Source: CAVSUR01 sp963846005 (GTDB lineage Bacteria > Actinomycetota > Actinomycetes > Streptosporangiales > Streptosporangiaceae). From it: a stretch of 64,000 nucleotides of DNA. Made by a program: the position numbers and the translations under genes. The notes beneath the pieces were generated by a model that ran no database searches, was not told the origin of the DNA, and saw nothing but the letters and a program-made list of their open reading frames with translations. Where the stretch lies: positions 434,001 to 498,000 of the forward strand of contig CAWJUH010000001.1 in assembly GCA_963846005.1 (NCBI GenBank). Direction: 5' to 3'. Shown here one piece after another: positions 55,986-64,000 of the stretch (position 1 is its first letter; every line of letters starts with the position of its first letter).

Positions 55986-58579
55986 TTCGTCACCCGGTAG
56001 ACGTCGTAGACGCCGTCTATGGCGCGGACGGCGCGGAGGACGTGGCCGAGGTGCTTGGGGTCGCCCATCTCGAAGGTGAACCGGCTGAACGCGACCCGGT
56101 CGCGGGTGGTGGTCACGGTGGCCGACAGGATGTTGACGTGCTGCTCGGACAGCGACCGGGTCACGTCGGACAGCAGGCCGGTGCGGTCGAGCGCCTCGAC
56201 CTGGATGGCGACCAGGAACAGTGACCCTTCCCGCGGCGCCCAGCGGACGGCGACCTGGCGCTCGGGCTGCGATTCGAGCAGGTGCCCGAGGTTCACGCAG
56301 TCGGCCCGGTGCACCGAGACCCCGTTGCCGCGGGTGACGAAGCCGGTGATCTTGTCGCCGGGCACCGGGGTGCAGCACCTCGACAGCCGGGCCCACACGT
56401 CCGCGGAGCCCTCGACCTCGACGCCGGAGTCGCCGACCGGCAGCGCCTTCGGCGGCCGGGACAGCAGCGTGGCCTCGGCCAGTTCCTCCTGGGCGCCGGC
56501 CAGGCCGCCGGCCGACTTGACCAGCTTGGTCACGATCGACTGGGCGGACACATGCCCCTCGCCGATCGCCGCGTACAGCGCGGACAGGTCGGCGTAGCGC
56601 AGCTCGTTGGCAATGGCCAGCATCGCGTCGGCGGTCGCGAGCCGCTGCAGCGGCAGGCCCTGCTTGCGCATGGCCCGGGCCATCATCGTCTTGCCCGCCT
56701 CGCCGGCGGCCTCGCGCCGCTCCTTGGAGAACCAGTGCCGGATCTTGTTGCGGGCCCGGGCGCTCTGCACGAAGCCGAGCCAGTCCCGGCTGGGCCCGGC
56801 GTCCTGCGCCTTGGAGGTGAAGATCTCCACGGTGTCGCCGTTGGCCAGCGCGCTTTCCAGCGGGACCAGGCGGCCGTTGACCCGGGCGCCGATGGTGCGG
56901 TGCCCGACCTCGGTGTGGATGGCGTAGGCGAAGTCGACCGGGGTGGCGCCCTGCGGCAGCGCGATGACCTCGCCGCGCGGGGTGAACACGTACACCTCGG
57001 CGGTGCCGAGGTCGAAGCGCAGGGTGTCGAGGAACTCGGCCGGGTCGGCGGTCTCCCGCTGCCAGTCGACCAGCTGCCGCAGCCACGCCAGGTCGGCGTC
57101 GCTGCGGCCGGTGTTCATCTCCTCCTTGTACTTCCAGTGCGCCGCCACCCCGTACTCGGCCCGGCGGTGCATGCCCCAGGTGCGGATCTGCAGCTCGACC
57201 GGCTTGCCCTCGGGGCCGATCACGGTGGTGTGCAGCGACTGGTAGAGGTTGAACTTGGGCATCGCGATGTAGTCCTTGAACCGCCCGGCCACGGGATTCC
57301 ACCGGGCGTGCACGATGCCGAGCGCCGCGTAGCAGTCGCGGACCGAGTCGACCAGGACGCGGATGCCGACCAGGTCGTAGATGTCATCGAACCCGACATT
57401 GCGGGCGATCATCTTCTGGTAGACGGAGTAGTAGTGCTTGGGACGGCCGCTGACCCGTTGCTTGATCTTCGCCTCGCGCAGGTCGGTTTCGACGTCCTCG
57501 ATGACCTCCTGCAGGTAGGCCTCGCGGCGCGGCGCGCGCTCGGAGACCAGCCGGGCAATCTCGTCGTAGCGCTTGGGGAACAGGGTGGCGAACGCCAGGT
57601 CCTCCAGTTCCCACTTGACCGTGTTCATGCCGAGCCGGTGCGCCAGCGGGGCGAAGATCTCCAGCACCTCGCGGGACTTCTGCTCCTGCTTGGGCCGGGA
57701 CAGGTAGCGCAGCGTGCGCATGTTGTGCAGCCGGTCGGCGAGCTTGATGACCAGCACCCGGATGTCCTTGGACATGGCGACGACCATCTTGCGCACGGTT
57801 TCGGCCTGGGCGGCATCGCCGTACTTGACCTTGTCCAGCTTGGTCACGCCGTCGACCAGCAGGGTCACGTCCGCGCCGAAGTCGCGGCGCAGCTCGGCCA
57901 GCGTGTAGTCGGTGTCCTCGACGGTGTCGTGCAGCAGCGCGGCGCAGATCGTCTCGTGGTTCATGCCCAGCTCGGCCAGGATCGTCGCCACGGCCAGCGG
58001 ATGGGTGATGTAGGGGTCGCCGCTCTTGCGGGACTGGCCGGCGTGCTTGTCGGCGGCCACGTCGTAAGCCCGCTCGATCATCCGCACGTCGGCCTTGGGG
58101 TGGGTACGGCGCACGGTCTTGATCAGCGGTTCCAGCACCGGGTTGACGCCGGAGCCGCGGGTGGCGCTGAGCCGCGCGAGGCGCCGCCGCACGCCGGTCG
58201 TGCCGGACGCCGATTCGGCGCCGGAACCCGCGGCCTGGGCGTCGCGGGACGGGCTGTCGCGGCGCGGGGCGCGGCTCGGCACCCCCCGCGCGGTCTTGCT
58301 CTTGCTCTTGCTCTTGCTCTTGCCGGGCGCCCCCGTCCGGCCGTTGGCCGGCTTGGCGGCCGCTGCGGACTCGCCCGGCTCAGCGGGCTCGGCGGCCTCC
58401 GCGGGTTCGCCTGCATCCGCAGGCGCGGCGGAACCGGGGCTGTCCGGGCGCACCCCGCCGGCCGGGGTCACCCTGCCATCCGCTACGGGCAGTTCGGTTT
58501 CCGTCAGCTCCTGCTGCCCAGCGCGTGCCGGGGTGACGCCGGTTTCGGCTTCCTGAGCCGCTACCACGTCACCGGCCAC
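55982..58579 (-). CDS. relA: Bifunctional (p)ppGpp synthetase/hydrolase RelA/SpoT
   Basis: An 865-residue stringent-response enzyme. After a disordered, Lys/Ser-rich N-terminus of ~150 residues (with a KSKSKSKSK stretch from a 6-bp repeat) comes the hydrolase HD domain, ALLHDTVEDTDYTL. The synthetase domain follows (IMPKFNLYQSLHTTVIGPEG), then TGS (VFTPRGEVIALPQG), a helical region and a C-terminal ACT domain (VEALDRTGLLSDVTRSLSEQ). Both active sites look intact. The start is a GTG with GGGGAGAG before it. It follows apt by 193 bp on the same strand in the conserved sec-apt-relA cluster. Confidence 0.96.
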   Translation of the reverse strand: MAGDVVAAQEAETGVTPARAGQQELTETELPVADGRVTPAGGVRPDSPGSAAPADAGEPAEAAEPAEPGESAAAAKPANGRTGAPGKSKSKSKSKTARGVPSRAPRRDSPSRDAQAAGSGAESASGTTGVRRRLARLSATRGSGVNPVLEPLIKTVRRTHPKADVRMIERAYDVAADKHAGQSRKSGDPYITHPLAVATILAELGMNHETICAALLHDTVEDTDYTLAELRRDFGADVTLLVDGVTKLDKVKYGDAAQAETVRKMVVAMSKDIRVLVIKLADRLHNMRTLRYLSRPKQEQKSREVLEIFAPLAHRLGMNTVKWELEDLAFATLFPKRYDEIARLVSERAPRREAYLQEVIEDVETDLREAKIKQRVSGRPKHYYSVYQKMIARNVGFDDIYDLVGIRVLVDSVRDCYAALGIVHARWNPVAGRFKDYIAMPKFNLYQSLHTTVIGPEGKPVELQIRTWGMHRRAEYGVAAHWKYKEEMNTGRSDADLAWLRQLVDWQRETADPAEFLDTLRFDLGTAEVYVFTPRGEVIALPQGATPVDFAYAIHTEVGHRTIGARVNGRLVPLESALANGDTVEIFTSKAQDAGPSRDWLGFVQSARARNKIRHWFSKERREAAGEAGKTMMARAMRKQGLPLQRLATADAMLAIANELRYADLSALYAAIGEGHVSAQSIVTKLVKSAGGLAGAQEELAEATLLSRPPKALPVGDSGVEVEGSADVWARLSRCCTPVPGDKITGFVTRGNGVSVHRADCVNLGHLLESQPERQVAVRWAPREGSLFLVAIQVEALDRTGLLSDVTRSLSEQHVNILSATVTTTRDRVAFSRFTFEMGDPKHLGHVLRAVRAIDGVYDVYRVTN
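58295..58324 (-). repeat. 6-bp microsatellite in relA
   Basis: About five copies of CTTGCT on the plus strand encode a Lys-Ser run in the disordered N-terminus. The unit is two codons, so changes keep the frame. Confidence 0.85.
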
Positions 58580-58772
58580 ATGCTCTCCCCACGTCCGCCT
58601 AAAGGTCTAGTCTATCGAGCGGCCCTGGCCCGCGTGGCCGGCTCGCACCGCTCCGGACCGGACACCGGTCTGCTGAGACCACTGAAACCACCCGCGGCGC
58701 CCGGATGTTCCCGGTTTCCGCCCGGGGCGGAGGACGAGGCTGGCCGGACCGGCCCAGACGGCCCGCGCGGGC

Positions 58773-59321
58773 TCAGACGGCCAGCAGGGCCCGGACGTCG
58801 AAACCGGGCAGCCGGGACCGGCCGTTCAGGAAGCTCAGCTCGAGCAGCACGCTGACCGCGATCACCTCGGCGCCGCACCGGCGCACCAGGTCGGCCGTCG
58901 CCCGGGCCGTCCCGCCGGTGGCCAGCACGTCGTCGACGACCAGCACCCGGTCCCCGGCGGCGAAGGCGTCGGCGTGCACCTCGACGGTGGCGGTGCCGTA
59001 CTCCAGCTCGTACGACTCGGCGTGCGTGCGCGCGGGCAGCTTGCCCTGCTTGCGGATCGGCACGAAGCCCGCGGACAGCTGGCACGCCACCGGCGCGGCC
59101 AGGATGAAGCCGCGGGCCTCGATGCCCGCCACCTTGTCTACCCCGTCGTGCCCGGCGGCGAGAGCGCCGACCACGGCCCGCAGCCCGGGCCCGTCGCCGA
59201 GCAGCGGGGTGATGTCCTTGAACAGCACGCCCGGCTGCGGGTAGTCGGGGATGTCACGCACCCTGGCCCTGATCAGCGCGACGACGTCGGCCCCGGCGGG
59301 CGGCTCGCGGTCGGCGGTCAC
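58773..59321 (-). CDS. apt: Adenine phosphoribosyltransferase
   Basis: A 182-residue salvage enzyme making AMP from adenine and PRPP. IRDIPDYPQPGVLFKDITPLL-like sequence (RVRDIPDYPQPGVLFKDITP) begins the fold. VAGIEARGFILAAPVACQLS and the PRPP motif VLVVDDVLATGGTARATADL (about residue 125) are diagnostic. Length is normal. The start is a GTG. It follows secF by 8 bp on the same strand. Confidence 0.95.
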   Translation of the reverse strand: MTADREPPAGADVVALIRARVRDIPDYPQPGVLFKDITPLLGDGPGLRAVVGALAAGHDGVDKVAGIEARGFILAAPVACQLSAGFVPIRKQGKLPARTHAESYELEYGTATVEVHADAFAAGDRVLVVDDVLATGGTARATADLVRRCGAEVIAVSVLLELSFLNGRSRLPGFDVRALLAV

Positions 59322-59329
59322 CGGGCGGG

Positions 59330-60643
59330 CTACCGCCGCTTCTTCTTGCCGCTGGGCCGGCGCTTGGCGCTGGTCCGGCGCGGCTGCTGCCGCGGGCCGG
59401 GCCGGGCTGGCGGCCGCGCTCCGCCCGCGGCGGTGCGCCCGGCCGGCACCCGGTCTTCGTCGCCCATGCCCTCGTCGCCGGCCGCGAACCCGCCGGGTCC
59501 GGTGTCGCCCGGTACGGCGTCGCCCGCCTGGTCCCCGGCACCGGGTGCGGTGTCCGTGACCACGTCGGCCTCCTCGGCCGCCGGCTCGGCGGGCTCGGCG
59601 GCGGCGCTCTGGCCCGGGCCGTTCTGGCCGCCCGCGGCGGTCTTGGCCTGGCGGCGCAGCGCGGCGCGGCCGCCCGCGGCGCGCACCGCCACCTGGCGGG
59701 CCAGCTGCCGGTAGGGCTGCTCGCGCTCCTTGAGGTCGGCCAGCACCGGGGTGGCGATGCAGATCGAGGAGTAAGTGCCCGACAGCATGCCGACGAACAG
59801 CACCAGCGACAGGTCCTTCAGCTCGCCGTTGCCGAGCAGGCCCACCGACACGACCAGGATCGCCAGCACCGGCAGCAGCGCGATCACCGAGGTGTTGATG
59901 GACCGGACCAGGGTCTGGTTCAGGGCCAGGTTCGCGGCCTCGCTGTAGGTGGTGCGCCGGGTGCCGAGCAGCCCGGCGGTGTTCTCCCGGACCTTGTCGA
60001 ACACCACCACGGTGTCATACAGCGAATAGCCGAGGATGGTCAGCAGGCCGATGATGGTGGCCGGCGACACCTCGAACCCGGTGAGCGCGTAGACGCCGAT
60101 GGTGATCACGATGTCATGCAGCAGGGCGGTGAACGCCGAGACGGCCATCTTCCACTCGAACGCGATCGACAGGTAGAGCACGATCACGATCAGGAACGCG
60201 ATCAGCGCCTCCAGCGCCTTCTGCGAGATCTGGCTGCCCCAGCTCGGGCCGATGTACTGCACGCTGACCTTGCTGGGGGACAGGTTGAAATCGCGGGCGA
60301 GCTTGTTGGCGATGTTCTGCGACTGCTGGTAGGGCAGCTTCTCGGTCTGGATCTGGAAGCTCTGAGTCGTCCCGTGCACGTCCTCGACGGTGAACCCGGG
60401 CGGCGCGCCGGCGTTCGCGGCGGCGCTGGTGACCTGCTGCGCGGTGGCGGTGGTCGAGGGGAAGGAGATGACCGAGCCGCCCCTGAAGTCGACGCTGTAG
60501 TTCAGCCCGCGGAAGAGCAGCGCGGCGATGCTGATGACCAGGATCGCGCCGGAGATGGCGTACCAGAGCTTCTGGCGGCCGACGAAGTTGATCGATACCT
60601 CGCCGCGGTACAGCCGCCCGCCGATGTTCCCCAGCCGGGACAT
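59330..60643 (-). CDS. secF: Protein translocase subunit SecF
   Basis: A 437-residue inner-membrane protein that, with SecD, helps Sec-dependent export using the proton gradient. Six helices are expected. The first is WYAISGAILVISIAALLFRG, followed by LNYSVDFRGGS of the periplasmic domain. The conserved SecF core is TIGVYALTGFEVSPATIIGL, YDTVVVFDKVREN and LNQTLVRSINTSVIALLPVL. The C-terminal ~120 residues are a charged, disordered cytosolic tail ending in SGKKKRR. The ATG overlaps the secD stop (TGATG). Confidence 0.95.
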   Translation of the reverse strand: MSRLGNIGGRLYRGEVSINFVGRQKLWYAISGAILVISIAALLFRGLNYSVDFRGGSVISFPSTTATAQQVTSAAANAGAPPGFTVEDVHGTTQSFQIQTEKLPYQQSQNIANKLARDFNLSPSKVSVQYIGPSWGSQISQKALEALIAFLIVIVLYLSIAFEWKMAVSAFTALLHDIVITIGVYALTGFEVSPATIIGLLTILGYSLYDTVVVFDKVRENTAGLLGTRRTTYSEAANLALNQTLVRSINTSVIALLPVLAILVVSVGLLGNGELKDLSLVLFVGMLSGTYSSICIATPVLADLKEREQPYRQLARQVAVRAAGGRAALRRQAKTAAGGQNGPGQSAAAEPAEPAAEEADVVTDTAPGAGDQAGDAVPGDTGPGGFAAGDEGMGDEDRVPAGRTAAGGARPPARPGPRQQPRRTSAKRRPSGKKKRR

Positions 60644-62550
60644 CACGCCTCCTTCGGGGGGGTCCGGGCCTGGCTCGCGGGGCTGGCGTGAGCGGCCCCG
60701 CCGGCGGCCGGCCGGGCGGGCGGGCGGCGCGGCTGGCGGCGCGACCCGCGCCAGGGCGACCGGGCGCCGAGCCGGGCCGGGTCGAGGCCGGACAGCTTGT
60801 GCCCGCGGCCGTAGAAGCCGGTCCTGGCCAGCAGCGTCACCATCGGCTTGGTGAACAGGAACACCACCACCACGTCGATAATCGTGGTCAGCCCCAGGGT
60901 GAACGCGAACCCCTTGACGTCGCCGATCGCGAAGATGTACAGCAGCGCGGCGGCCAGGAACGAGACGGTGTCGGACACCAGGATGGTGCGCCGGGCCCGG
61001 GTCCAGCCGCGCTCGACCGCGGCGCGCAGCGTCCGGCCCTCGCGGACCTCGTCGCGCAGCCGCTCGAAGTAGACCACGAACGAGTCGGCCGTGATGCCGA
61101 TGGCGACGATCAGGCCCGCCACCCCGGCCAGGTCGAGGGTGAAGCCGTAGTACTTGCTCAGCAGCACCACCGTGAGATAGGACAGCGCGGCCGCGATGAT
61201 CAGGCTGGACACCGAGACGACGCCGAGGCCCCGGTAGTACAGGAACGAGTAGAGCACCACCAGCAGCAGCCCGATCCCGGCCGCGATCAGCCCGGCGGTC
61301 AGCTGGGAGGAGCCCAGCTGCGGTGATATCGACTGCACCGACTGCTTGTTGAAGGTCAGCGGCAGCGCGCCGTACTTGAGGATGGTGGCCAGGTTCTGCG
61401 CCGAGGTCTGGGTGAAGCCGCCGCTGATCTGGCTCTGGCCGCCGGTGATCGGACTCTGGATGTACGGCGCCTGGATGACGTTGCCGTCCAGCGCGATGGC
61501 GAAATGGTTCAGGGTCTGGGTCGCGCTGCCCTGGTACTTGGCGTACATCGACGAGGTCAGCGTGGCGAACGCCTTGGTGCCCTGGCCGTTCAGGCCGAAG
61601 TTGACCACCCACTCGTTGTTGGTCTGGTCCAGGCCGGCGGCCGGCGAGGTGACCTCGGTCCCGGTGACCTTGGCCACGTCGAGGACGTACTTCACCGGGC
61701 CCTGCCCGGGCAGGTTGCTGCACGCCACCACCTGGGAGTTGGTCTTGTCCCACAGGCTGGCGTCGTTGTGGTAGATCGTCTTTTTCCAGTTGGTGCGGCA
61801 GTTCAGCTTGTCGAACAGCTTCAGCACCGGCTTGCTGACCAGGCTGGCGTCGCCGGACGCGTCGGCGGAGGTGGGCAGCCTGGTCACGACCGACGGGGAG
61901 GAACTCGCCGAAGGTGACGGGCTGGGCGAAGCGGATGTGCTCCCCGGCGGGCTGGGCGACGGCGACGCGGACGCCGCGGCAGCGGTCAGCCGCCGGGCGC
62001 TGACCGACTTGGCCTTGCCGTTCGAGTTCTTCGTGCTGCTGGCCTTGGGACTGGCCGACGGCGACGGGCTGGCCGTGCTGCTGGCCGACGGCGACGGGGT
62101 GGCCGAGGTGCCCGGGCTCGGGCTTGTCGTCGCCACCGGGTAGCCCGTGGCCTCCAGCAGAACCTGGCGGAAGCGCAGCAGCGCGGTCGTGCCGACCAGG
62201 TTCACCACCTGGTTGCTGCCCTTGCCGGGCACCGACACGGTGATGTCGCTGGTGCCCTGCTGCTGGACCTGGGCGCCGGTGAACCCGGCGCCGTTGACCC
62301 GGCTCAGCATGATGTTGGCGGCTTCCTTCATCGCCGCCGCGGACGGCGCCCCCTTGTGGGTGACCGCCTGCAGCGTGACCGTGGTGCCGCTGGACAGGTC
62401 GAGCCCGAGGCCGACCCGGAAATTCTTGTGCCAGCTGGCCGGCGCGAACGCGTTCGCGCCGAGGACGCCGGCCAGCATCGCGACCAGCACGATGGCCAGT
62501 GCGGCCAGGTAGCGGCCCGGGTGGGATCCCTGCGGTCTTGACGGAGCCAC
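60643..62550 (-). CDS. secD: Protein translocase subunit SecD
   Basis: A 635-residue partner of SecF. The N-terminal helix (about residues 12-32) is followed by FRVGLGLDLSSGTTVTLQAV and the extracytoplasmic domain. The core has LGSSQLTAGLIAAGIGLLLV, DLAGVAGLIVAIGITADSFV and ERVRxG-like ERGWTRARRTILVSDTVSFL. An ~85-residue Ser/Pro/Ala insert (about residues 145-225) lies in the outer domain. It is repeat-like and absent from the core family. The start is a GTG. It is coupled to secF and preceded by yajC. Confidence 0.95.
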   Translation of the reverse strand: MAPSRPQGSHPGRYLAALAIVLVAMLAGVLGANAFAPASWHKNFRVGLGLDLSSGTTVTLQAVTHKGAPSAAAMKEAANIMLSRVNGAGFTGAQVQQQGTSDITVSVPGKGSNQVVNLVGTTALLRFRQVLLEATGYPVATTSPSPGTSATPSPSASSTASPSPSASPKASSTKNSNGKAKSVSARRLTAAAASASPSPSPPGSTSASPSPSPSASSSPSVVTRLPTSADASGDASLVSKPVLKLFDKLNCRTNWKKTIYHNDASLWDKTNSQVVACSNLPGQGPVKYVLDVAKVTGTEVTSPAAGLDQTNNEWVVNFGLNGQGTKAFATLTSSMYAKYQGSATQTLNHFAIALDGNVIQAPYIQSPITGGQSQISGGFTQTSAQNLATILKYGALPLTFNKQSVQSISPQLGSSQLTAGLIAAGIGLLLVVLYSFLYYRGLGVVSVSSLIIAAALSYLTVVLLSKYYGFTLDLAGVAGLIVAIGITADSFVVYFERLRDEVREGRTLRAAVERGWTRARRTILVSDTVSFLAAALLYIFAIGDVKGFAFTLGLTTIIDVVVVFLFTKPMVTLLARTGFYGRGHKLSGLDPARLGARSPWRGSRRQPRRPPARPAAGGAAHASPASQARTPPKEA

Positions 62551-62593
62551 TTGTCGCCTTGTCCTTGTCGGTGGAGCCCGCGGCGCCTGCGGG

Positions 62594-63073
62594 CTAGATG
62601 CCGGCCGGCTTGTCCTCGCCGGCCTGGTCGACGCCGGCTTCCCCGGCCGGGTGCTCGGAGCTGCCGTTATCCGACGGGGTCAGCCCGCTGACCGCGCCGT
62701 TCTCCGATGCAGCGGGTTCGGCCGCGGCCCTCGCCCCGGGATCGGCCGGCCCGGACGGGGCACCGCCCGGGTCGTCCTCGGGCACGACATCCATGATGGC
62801 GCGGCGCAGCATCTTGATCTGCACGCCGGGCGCGATCTCGACCACTACGTCGCGCTCGTCGGCGGACACGATGGTGCCGTACATGCCGGCGGTCGTGCGG
62901 ACCCGCTGGCCTGGCTCGGCCTTGTTCTGCAGCTGCGCAGCCGCCCGCTGGCGGTTGCGCTGCGGCCGCAAGATCACGAAGTAGAACACGCCGAACAGCA
63001 CGATGATGATCAGGAACGGCAGGTAGCTGCTGCCGGAGCTTTTCGTGCTTGCCGCGAGAAACATCGTCCCCAT
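62594..63073 (-). CDS. yajC: Preprotein translocase subunit YajC
   Basis: A ~159-residue accessory Sec protein. One membrane helix lies near residues 17-36 (SYLPFLIIIVLFGVFYFVIL). The family motif LRPQRNRQRA follows, then GQRVRTTAGMYGTIVSADER, VVVEIAPGVQIKMLRRAI. The last ~60 residues are an acidic disordered tail. The ATG at 63073 has GGAAGGA upstream; another in-frame ATG lies three codons on. The usual order ruvB-yajC-secD-secF is kept. Confidence 0.92.
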   Translation of the reverse strand: MGTMFLAASTKSSGSSYLPFLIIIVLFGVFYFVILRPQRNRQRAAAQLQNKAEPGQRVRTTAGMYGTIVSADERDVVVEIAPGVQIKMLRRAIMDVVPEDDPGGAPSGPADPGARAAAEPAASENGAVSGLTPSDNGSSEHPAGEAGVDQAGEDKPAGI

Positions 63074-63179
63074 CACGGGGCATCCTTCCGTTTGATCGCC
63101 GCAGCGGCCGCGGACCGGCCCTGGCGCGGGACGAAAGGGGCGGTCCCGCACGAGGCGGCTGTCGTAAACCAACTGCCGA

Positions 63180-63208
63180 AGTGTAGCGGCGGTCGGGCCG
63201 CGCACCAA
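63180..63208 (-). promoter_or_regulatory. Candidate yajC-secD-secF promoter
   Basis: On the minus strand TTGGTG (63208-63203), a 17-bp spacer and TACACT (63185-63180) lie about 107 bp upstream of the yajC start. The fit to a housekeeping promoter is fair. This would separate yajC-secDF from ruvB. Confidence 0.55.
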
Positions 63209-63311
63209 CAGGCTACGACTTTCGCGGAGTGATCGTGACCAGCCTGCAGCCAGCTGTGACCATGCCGATACGCGGCATGGCCGGCTCCGGCAGGCCGCGC
63301 CGGCCGGCCCG

Positions 63312-64000
63312 TTACAGGCTGAACAGGGTGCCGGAGGCGCCGTCGCCCCCGGGCGGCGGCGGGGCCAGGCCGAGGTGCGCCCAGGCCGCCGGGGTCGCTA
63401 CCCGGCCGCGCGGGGTGCGGGTGATCAGGCCGCAGCGGACCAGGTACGGCTCGGCCACGACCTCGATGGTCTCCGATTCCTCGCCGACCGCGACGGCCAG
63501 CGTCGACAGCCCGGCCGGGCCGCCGCCGAACCGCCGGATCAGCGCGTCCAGCACGGCCCGGTCCAGCCGGTCCAGCCCGCTCTCGTCGACCTCGTACAGC
63601 TCAAGCGCCGCCCGCGCCGCCGCCCTGGTGATCACCCCGTCGCCCTTGACCTCGGCGAAGTCACGGACCCGGCGCAGCAGCCGGTTGGCGATCCGCGGCG
63701 TGCCGCGGGACCGCCCGGCGATCTCGTCGGCGCCCTCGTCGCGCAGCTCCACCCCGAGCAGCCCGGCCGACCGGCGCACGATCACGCCCAGCTCGGCCGG
63801 CTCGTAGAAATCCAGATGCGCGGTGAACCCGAACCGGTCGCGCAGCGGGGCGGGCAGCAGCCCGGCCCGGGTGGTCGCGCCGACCAGCGTGAACGGGGCG
63901 ATGTCGAGCGGGATCGAGGTGGCGCCCGGGCCCTTGCCGACCATCACGTCGACCCGGAAGTCCTCCATGGCGAGGTAGAGCATCTCCTCGGCCGGGCGGG
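63312..64000 (-). CDS. ruvB: Holliday junction branch-migration ATPase RuvB (5' part outside window)
   Basis: The C-terminal ~228 residues are present and the frame is open to the window edge. The AAA+ core shows MEDFRVDVMVGKGP, the sensor 1 segment TLVGATTRAGLLPAPLRDRF and HLDFYEPAEL. The helical domain has RSRGTPRIANRLLRRVRDFAEVKG, and the winged-helix end has TLAVAVGEESETIEVVAEPYLVRCGLITRTPRGRVAT. All are diagnostic. RuvB drives branch migration with RuvA. The ending TLFSL is a short variable tail. Confidence 0.95.
   Translation of the reverse strand, partial: RPAEEMLYLAMEDFRVDVMVGKGPGATSIPLDIAPFTLVGATTRAGLLPAPLRDRFGFTAHLDFYEPAELGVIVRRSAGLLGVELRDEGADEIAGRSRGTPRIANRLLRRVRDFAEVKGDGVITRAAARAALELYEVDESGLDRLDRAVLDALIRRFGGGPAGLSTLAVAVGEESETIEVVAEPYLVRCGLITRTPRGRVATPAAWAHLGLAPPPPGGDGASGTLFSL

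Noticed and set aside
58600..58620. TAGACT-like -10 upstream of relA
   Set aside because: No acceptable -35 element lies at the right distance, so a promoter could not be supported.

Overview
The window is high-GC actinobacterial chromosome. This is shown by the strong G/C third-position bias, the frequent GTG/TTG starts with ATGA/GTGA/TTGA stop-start overlaps, the 16S/23S/5S sequences, and two gene orders typical of Streptomyces-like Actinomycetota: tyrS-rrn-TPR-HAD, and ruvB-yajC-secD-secF-apt-relA-DUF349-cyclophilin-MBL-aspS. I cannot assign a genus. No tRNA, CRISPR array, IS element or phage gene was seen.

Layout. 1-6.5 kb: partial HAD-IIA hydrolase, TPR protein, divergent DUF1015 protein, MBL-fold hydrolase, an unknown 80-aa protein, an AadA-like nucleotidyltransferase, and an Arg/Gly-rich TPR protein. 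6.6-12.2 kb: a complete rRNA operon on the minus strand with promoter, leader, 16S, spacer, 23S, 5S and a strong terminator. 12.4-21.5 kb: tyrS, a 3-methyladenine glycosylase and argH-argR-argD-argB-argJ-argC on the minus strand, with a promoter and ARG boxes upstream of argC. 21.7-23.7 kb: a lipoprotein and a membrane-anchored repeat protein. 23.7-31.3 kb: pheT, pheS, a PAS histidine kinase, an SPOUT RNA methylase, rplT, rpmI and infC (probable AUC start). 31.8-41.6 kb: aroE, mltG, ruvX, alaS, two small membrane-associated proteins and rarA. 41.6-50.8 kb: an accessory block that looks like an Amadori-compound (fructoselysine-type) utilisation locus, with HAD phosphatase, FrlD-like kinase, FrlB-like deglycase, Opp/Dpp-type binding protein and two permeases, a LacI regulator and manA. 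50.9-64 kb: aspS, glyoxalase-II-like MBL, cyclophilin, DUF349, relA, apt, secF, secD, yajC and partial ruvB.

How parts work together. The arg cluster is headed by a promoter overlapped by ArgR-type boxes. The accessory block is divergent around one regulatory region: binding protein-frlB-frlD-HAD leftward, lacI-permease-permease-manA rightward. A LacI-type palindrome lies upstream of the binding-protein gene and a 13/14 copy overlaps the lacI start codon. No ABC ATPase is encoded in the window.

Oddities. Four genes (argH, argJ, the second permease, the DUF6167-like gene) are split by apparent single-base frameshifts, and mltG may be a fifth. This pattern suggests either indel errors in a GC-rich assembly or real decay. 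The region is also rich in in-frame minisatellites (6 to 33 bp units) and has two large palindromes inside or beside coding sequence (mpg, argJ).
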